This document shows positions 55,976-64,000 of a stretch of DNA of 64,000 nt, piece by piece. Both the position numbers and the translations under genes were made by a program. This DNA is from Polytrichum commune. Taxonomy: Eukaryota; Streptophyta; Polytrichopsida; Polytrichales; Polytrichaceae. The DNA is taken from positions 56,532,429 through 56,596,428 of the forward strand of contig OX485804.1 of NCBI GenBank assembly GCA_950295325.1, read 5' to 3'. Each line of letters begins with the position of its first letter. Position 1 is the stretch's first letter. Below the pieces are notes generated by a model that saw nothing but the letters and a program-made list of their open reading frames with translations, was not told the origin of the DNA and ran no database searches.

Positions 55976-57581
55976 GTAAGCCCTAAACCTCCACCCTTAT
56001 GCGTCGTAGTCCGGGGGGAGGCCTATGACTCACACTCAGTTCTCTCATTCACCAACCTTCCCGGTACAAAGGGGAGAGGCCACTCACAATTGTCACACAA
56101 AATCCACACCTTAAATTAAATTCAAAGAGTACAAGCATTGACAAATGCTCTTCCTCCTTTTGGTATCCAGATTCACAACCTAAGCATTAGGTACCCAATT
56201 CATTTTAGCTATTGGTTTTAAAGGCCACATTTGTGATTTTCCACCACCATGTTCCACCACACTCCTACCAGCCTTGGTTGAGGCCCTACTTAGCCTAATC
56301 CTAACCCCCTAATCTTACGGAAACCTCAATTAGCCTAAGTTGGCCTCGAAGTTAATCATACCAGCCTATGGGCCCCTACCCCCTACCCCCAGTCCCCAAA
56401 AACCCCCTTAGTTCGGTATCAGTCTCCCTTGGTGATCTGGAATTCTATGTTGTCCGATCGATGGGTCTCACCCGTCAACGCCCGTCAGATGGCCTCCCCG
56501 TCAAGCCGTCAACCTTCGATCAAACAAGGGGGGGGGGGGGGGGGAAGGGCGACCTCGCTCATGGTGCGGCACCGCACCCCTCCTTTGGCACTCCTCTCCC
56601 TTCTCATGAAAGGGTTAAGCTTATACGAATCCAGGGGAATTCGCTACCCCCTGGACCTCAATGCAGCGGTGAATGCTGCTTAGATTTTGCATTGTCAAAT
56701 TCGTGAATCTACCTTATAAGTGTGCCGAACACATTCAGTAGCGATTGTTGGCCGGTGGCATCGGAATGCTAGTGTCTTGCACTGGCTCCCCCTCCAGGTA
56801 AATTCTTCTCGGAAACACGCTCGCCTCGATTTCCCATCCTATCCTCTCCTGCTCCAGCTAAAGAATTCCCCTTGGCCGCCTCAATGCGGCCGAGTCTGGT
56901 TTTGTTTCTCCACTCCAGATTGCACTGGTACCAGCCTCCTTCCTTCACATCCCAGCTTCGACCCATCAAAACTCGTTCGCTCCCCTTAGGTTGCTGCCAT
57001 TCCCATCTACAACCATCTTCATCCTCTTTTGAGGATGCCTCCGTCTCCTCACCTCATAGCTCTCCCATGGTCCTTTTTTTCTCCACACCTCAGCCGCCGC
57101 GCTCTCTCTCCTCTCGCTGCAACTCTACCTGGCTTCCCCGCTACCCCCAATCCCGAGCTGGGATGGTTGTTGTTACAGGGGCAGTCCCCCCCCCCCTCAA
57201 TTCAAACACCCAGCAGTCTCATTCGGTGCCCAACCCGCCTCAATGGGTTAATCAACTTAGCCCTTTTTCCTCTTTTACTTGTTGGTTTCCCCTTCTCTTG
57301 GGAACTGGACTAGCTTTACTTTGGTTCCCTAAAAAATAAAGATCCTACCTCTAAATTACTCACCGCTCCCTATCCATGCTTAACTAGTCCCCTAATTCCC
57401 ACTTAACCCTTATTAGGCCAAAACAACACAAGCCTCTTTATTGCATTCCCTCCCTCAATTTAAGACTAACAACACACATTCACTCTTTTTATCCTTTTTT
57501 TTTACTACGAAACTGAAACCCAAACATAGTGTTATGGATTTTAGAAGTAAGAGCCTATGAGAGCACAAGAAAGGGCTCACA
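55976..57581 (+). mobile_element. Solo LTR B (family S), fossil
   Basis: Starts TGTAAGCCCTAAACCTCCAC and ends GAAAGGGCTCACA, 1606 bp. Perfect 5-bp target duplication ATGAC (55971-55975 and 57582-57586). The start carries the CCTCCACCC...GGGGGGAGG box. The second half is C-rich and includes an 18-G run near 56529. The LTR is alone, with no internal sequence beside it. Confidence 0.9.
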
Positions 57582-57798
57582 ATGACCAACATGCACACTA
57601 AGGTCATGTAAAATGGTCAACTAGTAAAAAACTCGCAATGCTATTCTTATAACTTTGGATCTACAAGTCAGTTTATGACCAACTAAGTTACTAACATCAA
57701 ATAATTACTACTACCAAATAGACTGTTCAGTAGTAAAACAATATAAACCAACTAGTGGACGTTCTAACCACTAGTTGCATTAGGGACAAATTTTACGT

Positions 57799-58139
57799 CT
57801 CGGGGGGGGGGGGGGGGCAGTGTGTTAAAAAATTAAGGATATAGGTGCGAACAACCACTATTTTATAGGGGGGTATTACTTTCAATTCTCTTATGTTTTT
57901 TACATGCTATCATTATGTAACTTTGGGTTAATAGAGAAATGTCTTGCATTACTCATAATTCCAAATTACCTATTATTCCATATCCTATAGTACTTTAAAG
58001 ATGTCCACTGCCATTTTTGATACCCTACATTACTCTTAAGTCCATTTATAATTTTTTGCCCCCATGTATTAAAATACCCTATCATTTGTTCGCACGTATA
58101 TTGCTACTCCAACCAATGACTACCCCCCCCCCCCCCGAG
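57799..58139. mobile_element. hAT-like MITE with poly-G/poly-C ends, 341 bp
   Basis: The element begins CTC followed by 16 G and ends with 14 C followed by GAG, giving palindromic ends. A perfect 8-bp duplication TTTTACGT flanks it (57791-57798 and 58140-58147). Subterminal GTGCGAAC also occurs in inverted orientation. An 8-bp duplication is the mark of hAT-type insertion. No ORF. Confidence 0.8.
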
Positions 58140-58147
58140 TTTTACGT

Positions 58148-59989
58148 CAACTAGTAAACTGGCATTTTTTGGCCTTTTGACAATTTGTAACTAGCTAGTC
58201 AATATTTGACGGGTTGGTTTACCATGGACATTTATGTTCCTAAAACACAATGCTAAATTCTACCTTAACATCCTTGACATAAAGACAACTATTTGTAATT
58301 GGTTGTGAGGTATATGGGTGTTATTTGGTTTGTCTTCATGTTCTCCAACTTGTATTGATTAGATTTACACAATATAACTTGTGTTGCATTAGCAAATCTA
58401 TGATACAACATCTCCGAAAATTGGATCGAAATTGGAACTCCCTTAGTGTCGTTATCTATTTTGGAAGTGCATGATTGTTGATTTCTAAATTGGATACATA
58501 GGTTAAATGACAACATGCTATCCTCATTCAAGAGAGGGGAAATATACTACTCAAATCAACTCAGAAATCTTGAAACTATTATTTTGTGACTTTTTGGGAA
58601 GCTTTGTAATTTGAGGCAGCGGTGCCACAATTGTGCACCTTTCCATATGGATTTACACCCACCAACACATGTCCAACTATTATTTTTTTCACAAGTAGAT
58701 GTTTATGATATGTTGCATTGGAGTGTCATGCAAAATTTCAGATCAATTGCAAATCATTTGCACATAGGATATATTGCCCCTAAACCGCAAAGGTGACAAC
58801 TGTCAAGTTTTGGTTTGTGGATCATTTCATTGTAATTAGTTGAGAGCACACCCCCATATATGAATTGATCCAAAAAAAACCTAACTTTGTTGAATCAAAA
58901 TTAGCCATGTGGCAAAACACAACAAAGTTAAACACAAAGAAGAGGAGTAGTTGAAACAATCAAGAAACCATCCAAACTAGTGTGAAAGGGGTTAGAGCGA
59001 ATTGCTCACAACCATATGATTGTCGCACACCTCTCCATGAGGAATGCCCGCAACACCACGGGCACAAGAAGGACCCTGGAGTGACACCTGAGACTTGTGG
59101 CGTCATTGGTGAGAGGGCCCAAGTGATCCTAGTGTGGGTGAGGGCCCTGGGCGTTGAGAACACCTCCCACCCACAAAGTCTAGGAGTCGCGAGGGTAAGG
59201 CCATGAGCTCTGAGTAGCTTATGGCATCGGGATTCTAGAATGCTCAAGAACACCTTAATCGGAGGTGAGAGCTAGGAGACATGGCTCTTTGAGTGGGGCA
59301 CTGCCTAGGGACAACACCCCGGGACAACAATGACCTGGGAATGGCACCCGAGACTGCCAAGGCTTAAACATGAATAACTTCCTTAATATTTGTCTGAATG
59401 AGGCAAGTGGGAAGACCATCAGCATCTACACAAAGAATAGATGTCAACAAAGTAGTGGCTTGATAACGTCAGAGGTCATGGGAAGAAATTATGGTGGTAT
59501 GTAGCTGCTAGGGGGTTCTAGCCCAATGGCTAAGGGAAAATGTCTACTTGGCCCCAACCCTTGTAGAGAGACAAAAAGATACTTGACGGTGGGGTAGGGG
59601 CCCTGCCCAAAGTCCTAGGGACTTATATGGGTGAGGCGGCTTAGCCAACCGACCCCACCCGGAGCATACTTGGTAATTTGCTCTGGGTTGTTGTAATGTT
59701 GTTTTGGCAACACCATGATCAATTCAAAAGTGGACTTTCATGGATGGAAGTCCACATTAACCATTGGCTACCTACTAAGGGGAGAGTCCCAAATGCATGT
59801 GTAAGATGGTTTGGTGACCAAGCCATGAGCTTGGAGGTCTGCGGTATGGGGAGCTAACCATGCATGTGCGTGGGATGGGCAAGTTAGCGCTAGCTCATGG
59901 CACTTGCTAGAGTTGGAAAGCGGTCAAGATAAGTTAAGGAAATCTAGCAAGGGATCGCGACAATGATGGTCACATAGGATAGTAGGGGT
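58148..59989. other. Gene-free intergenic DNA
   Basis: No credible gene. The part from about 58980 to 59900 is GC-richer, with short frames on both strands that lack any family signature. Confidence 0.5.
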
Positions 59990-60294
59990 GAAAACCCAGG
60001 CACCTCGGATTAAGAGCCAGGCCACACCAAGACGGCGGTTGGCCCAGCTAGCCAGCCTGCCCCGTCCGGTGGGCCCTGGGATACTTGGCGGCCAACTAGG
60101 CCGGGCTTGAGCCTCTGCTGGTTGGTTGCATGCCCCCTCCCTACAACCATCCAACAAGGGTCTTGCCCGGTGCGGCCAGCCGGGCAGGTTGGCGGGCTAC
60201 CCCAACAGCTAGCGCCAAGCCTGGCCGGGCCCCTTTTATTATTATTATTATTATTATTATTAATTTATAAATTTATAAACATTAAACTTTCTAG
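59990..60294. repeat. Dispersed repeat Y, left part
   Basis: Carries GCCACACC and CTGGTTGGTTGCATGCCCCC, resembling repeat X at 30055-30420. It ends with an (ATT)n run (about eight units, 60235-60262). The right part continues at 61792 after the solo LTR C. Confidence 0.55.
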
Positions 60295-60299
60295 TCTAG

Positions 60300-61791
60300 T
60301 GTGAGCCCAAAACCTCCACCCTTATGTGCGTCAGTATCCGGGTGAAGGTTCGTGACTCACATTAGTTCAAGTAGCATCACACACTCATTGAGAGTGTCGC
60401 CATCACACCATAAAATAGACCAATCCACACAACTTTATTCAGTGGTTAAGTGGCCACAAATATTCAAAAATACTCTTTGTTCCCATGGATGGCGATGCCC
60501 TTGAAAGTCATTCAGCTTTAGCACCCACATTCTCAACCCTTCGCCCCCTAACTTGGACCATCCTAACCTAGTTAATGCCACGCCTTGGTCATGTAATTAT
60601 GCTTGACCACACCCACTAACTCCCACACTAATAATTCAATCTGAGTCCTTAAGGACTAGCTTACACAACCCTGTAAGCTCTAGGCCAATTGTGGTGCACG
60701 GATTAATTTATATTAGGCTAGAGGCTGGTCCAACCTCCCTTCTCACTTGATGGCATCCCCTACTTCCTAGATGTGCCCCAATCGCTTACACTACTGATCC
60801 TCGCCTCCCCTGGCGGCTCTCCCTTGCAATGCAGCCTCTGCCCGAGGACTGCCGATACTAGATCTCACTCCAGATATGAAGGAGACAACCCCTTGCAACC
60901 ACATTGCTTGTTCTCTTCCCCGAAGTCTGTTGGGTTGCCTTCGGCAATCACCCCCCTTGCTCTTTCCAGGGAGTCGGCACTCCTGGTAGTCTAGGCCATT
61001 GCAGTTAGCCACTCTCCTCCTCTCTAGCGACGAATCCAGGCAATTCGGGGAGCTGCACTGTCCACACACACACACACACCTTCCCAACCGCGGCAGGTAC
61101 TCTTCTGCTCGCTCAATTTTGCCATTCCAACACCAATGGCCTCATTTTTGAGCACCCAACACTAGTTAGGCACCAGGCCGCAACATTCCGAGCTGCCCAT
61201 TGCAATTCGCTTCCAGAATTCATCATAGATTCCTTCCAAAATCAGGCCGCAACCTCCTTCCTTGTTTTTGATTGTCGCACTCCTTGTGCTGGTCCTCGCA
61301 TTGCCAACAACTTCTCTCCTTCTCACATGGCCACCTTTACCTTCGTTCGGCATTAGCGGCCTCCTCCCTCAACCTAGAGCTGCCATGATTGTGGTTTGAC
61401 CTCCTCTCTGAGGCGGCTCACCTCGCCTCCTCCCCTGTTTCCTCTTCTGTTCGAACTGAGACCCCCCCTGGTTGCTCCGGCCGACTAGAGAGCCGACCTC
61501 CGAGAACAGCCACACCCTTGGCCCTCCAGTCCGAGGGTTATCCTAATCCTAACAGCCCCCCCTAAATGGACAGTGGTAAATCCCACTTTAAATACCCTTC
61601 TAACCTTTTTCAGTTCTAATTCCACCCATTTCACCAAGGTTAAAGCCTTTGCTTCCGCTAATCCCACTGTGTCTTAATTAATTCGACTTCCTAACTCTGT
61701 TTATGTCTTTTTACTCCAAGTGGATGTGACTTTTAATGCTCTGAGTCTTTTTAAGGTTAATTTATAATGTGGACACCTAATTGGGCTCACA
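60300..61791 (+). mobile_element. Solo LTR C (family S), fossil
   Basis: Starts TGTGAGCCCAAAACCTCCAC and ends CCTAATTGGGCTCACA, 1492 bp. Inverted ends TGTGAGCCCA/TGGGCTCACA and a perfect TCTAG target duplication (60295-60299 and 61792-61796). It interrupts repeat Y. The second half is C-rich as in LTRs A and B. Confidence 0.9.
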
Positions 61792-61950
61792 TCTAGGCAA
61801 CAGATAAAATCGGGCCGGGCAACCTATTGGCACTTTCCTTTTTAGGAGCTAAATGGCCGGGTGCCACACCGGAATAGGTGAACCAATTGCTCCCCAAGCC
61901 CAAACCACCGGCTGGTTGGGCCTGGCCACCCCGGTGTGGCTAGGGTATCG
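61792..61950. repeat. Dispersed repeat Y, right part
   Basis: Contains GTGCCACACCGGAATAGG and CCCCGGTGTGGCTAGGGTAT, the same inverted GCCACACC/GGTGTGGC arrangement seen at the end of repeat X. Confidence 0.55.
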
Positions 61951-62274
61951 AGGCCCTTGGTCCTTCAAGGTTAAGCTAAAGGGTGTTTTGGACCCCAAGT
62001 TTGTTGGATCCAGAGCCCTAATGGAAACCTACCTTAAGGGTCAAGGTGGGGCTACCCAATGGGACTCGGAGGGCAGTAGGACGACTGGGAGGCCGTCACA
62101 GGCTAGCATGGCGAATAATGTTAGAATAGTGGATTTTAGGTCCGAATGATTCCCAAAAGTGAGGGATGGTGGTTTGTCTTCCCTGTCCTGTCCTGGGAAG
62201 CTTCAAGTGTCGCAGCTTGTCCACCGGTTGCTCCTCCGACTCTGTATCGTGATCTTCCTTCGACATAGCCGGCC
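61951..62274 (+). promoter_or_regulatory. Probable promoter and 5' leader of plastid-protein gene
   Basis: GC-richer DNA between repeat Y and the ATG at 62275. CpG content rises toward the ATG (CCACCGG, CTCCTCCGACTC, CTTCGACATAGCCGG). No TATA box could be assigned with confidence. Confidence 0.35.
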
Positions 62275-63578
62275 ATGGCCATGGCAGCGCTCAGCTTCTC
62301 TCTCATCGCCCCAGCCTCCCTTGCGCCTGCCAATGGATTGCGCCCCTCGCCCCGCAGGTCTGTGCTATTCCAGATTTTTTTCCCCTAATTTCCTATTTTG
62401 GTTGATTTTGGTTGATTTGTTTGTAGTCCTTGCTCCTCTCACTTGAAACATTGCAATAATGGATCCACTTGTGACCATATTCTAGCTGTAGCAATTTTAC
62501 GATGCTCTCTACACAGGGGATTGGTGTGGATACTAAGCGAAGGGATTTTTTAATTCAATTTAATTTTAATATTTTTTTAATACCTTGTGTTGCACTCTCG
62601 ACTCTCTGTGGTCCTTTTGCAATTGTGTTCGTGTAAAATGTGATATGGCTCTTCATTTCATTATTTTTTGCAATTATTCGATGTGGGTTTCACTACACGG
62701 ATTGCAAGATTCAATCTTCGTTGCAATTGCGGGCTTCTCATGGCTGAAAAGTACCTGTTATGGAGGTTTGTGAGGGTAAGGAAAAGTGGGGTTGTAACGG
62801 ACAATGTCTAAGTGTTCGAGTTCGCATGGCTGGAGGAGATCTATTTCTACGTGTATAGGCGTTGGTGTCCACCCAAGATTGAATGCCAAAAGTTTCTAGG
62901 AAGTAAATGATTGCAATGAAGAGTTTGCAGTGCGTCTGGTTGCGGGTGCACAACTCAAAGAGAGCTGAATGATTTATATTTTAGGCAATTTTTGAGATTT
63001 GATAAGTAAGAGTGTCGCCATGCAGAGAGACTGGTGGATGGTTACTAATGGCCAATTTGGTTATAGATGAGCAACCTTTTAGTTTCTGAGCTAATGGGTA
63101 AATGTTAAGCACTATGCTCATTAAGAGTGACCGCAGATTTGTGTTTGTATTAGATAGAGTCAAGCAGACAGTTGTGTTATGCATTTACATTCTTACCTAG
63201 CATCTTGGGATTTTGTGAACAATTTCCTTTCTACCCTCACTTGTTTTTTCTATGTGCTATTGCTAGTGATCAGAGGTTGGTGTGAATTCTCAATGGGTAT
63301 ACTGCTAAACTTCTTCCGAGGGTGGATTCTATTCCAAGGTGGCAAGTGAATATTCGGATGATAGAGCTGAAAGTGACCTTATTAAGATGGTGTTCATGCA
63401 TTTTAGGATGTGATATCTTGCGATCCTAATTATTGAACTAACAGGATCATCGAGCTATATGGATGTCTATATTTATTTATTAGTATTATTTTCTGGCAGG
63501 AATGCTGCGTTTCAGGGACCTTTTGGAGGGATTGTATGGCAGCGACAACTCCAAATGCCCAAGAGAATAGTCCCAATG
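62275..63578 (+). CDS. 5' exons of a probable plastid-targeted protein gene (continues past window)
   Basis: Exon 1, 62275-62357, encodes MAMAALSFSLIAPASLAPAN then GLRPSPRR: Ala/Ser/Leu-rich, no acidic residue, ending in Arg, the style of a chloroplast transit peptide. The ATG has G at -3 and G at +4. The donor is CGCAG|GTCTGT. A plausible exon 2, 63500-63578, follows the acceptor TTATTTTCTGGCAG and ends at CCAATG|GTATGC; in frame it adds RNAAFQGPFGGIVWQRQLQM. Another frame of the same exon reads CMAATTPNAQENSPN, which also looks like a mature plastid-protein start, so phase is unsettled. The 1142-bp intron has no other exon-like stretch that I could see. No family could be named because the mature part lies beyond the window. 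Confidence 0.5.
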
Positions 63579-64000
63579 GTATGCTCAATTTCATATGGAT
63601 TGCAATAGGTTTTTTTGATCAGTCATTTATCAGTCATACATTGAATGAAATGGCTTTCTATTGTCAAACATACTCTAGAACATAAATTTCATGGCAAACA
63701 CTTGAAGGCACCTAAAATTGCGCTCACGAAAGTTTGACAAGAAGTTCAATGTTTTAATAATTGTCTCTTGGCTGAAGTCAAACACCTGTGATTCAATCCA
63801 CCAAAATTGGGGGTTCCAACACCAATTGAACTCTCCTTTAACATTATGAATTGTGAAAAGTGGGGCGATACCCCTTACTAAAACAAGAGTTTTTGAGGGA
63901 CTTTTAAGGATGACTCTACTGTATCTATAGTTATTTGACCAATTAGCTGTCTTAGCAGCACATGCTTCGAGGTTAGGTTTTGGCTAGAGTTTAGATTTTG
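63579..64000 (+). other. Probable intron 2 of the plastid-protein gene
   Basis: AT-rich sequence after the putative donor at 63579, with no clear further exon before the window ends. Confidence 0.3.

Noticed and set aside
43684-61791. One giant LTR retrotransposon bounded by the LTRs at 43.7 and 60.3 kb
   Set aside because: Each LTR has its own different target duplication on both sides, so they are separate solo insertions.

Overview
The window looks like nuclear DNA of a green land plant. It carries an EFFECTOR OF TRANSCRIPTION (ET/HRT-like) gene with plant-style introns and a probable first exon for a plastid-targeted protein. The rest is mostly decayed transposons (CACTA, Tourist-like, hAT-like, pogo-like, LTR). 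The large LINE at the left belongs to an architecture best known from green algae, so a seedless plant or a streptophyte relative seems more likely than a flowering plant. I cannot name the species.

Layout. 1-12218: one long LINE on the + strand, cut by the window start. It has an RRM-like ORF1 and an ORF2 with two 2A-like motifs, an AP endonuclease, RT, an unusual methyltransferase-like block, RNase H, a CCHC finger and a restriction-like endonuclease motif. Its 3' end is a hairpin plus a (TTC)n tail. It carries a few stops and two frame changes. 12926-13339: a MITE. 15310-19932 (minus): a four-exon ET gene of 624 codons whose splice sites keep frame throughout. Its second and third introns and its 3' flank each contain their own tandem duplication. 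24193-26946: a CACTA-type element with two arrays of a palindromic motif. 28356-34040: a nest of terminal-inverted-repeat elements. 34 to 62 kb: gene-poor DNA with three solo LTRs of one family (two with perfect 5-bp target duplications, one with a single mismatch), a partial fourth copy, a CACTA transposase relic, a Ty3-type pol fossil, a small hAT-like element with poly-G ends, and many fragments. 62275 to the window end: start of a probable plastid-protein gene.

Functionally only two host genes are supported: the ET gene (a GIY-YIG domain plus two cysteine repeats, expected to act on DNA or chromatin in the nucleus) and the plastid-targeted gene. Everything else is best read as mobile DNA and its debris. 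The most unusual object is the LINE, which combines two endonuclease types, RNase H, a methyltransferase-like domain and two ribosome-skipping motifs. Coordinates of unspliced genes and element ends come from reading the sequence by eye; no alignment or database search was run.
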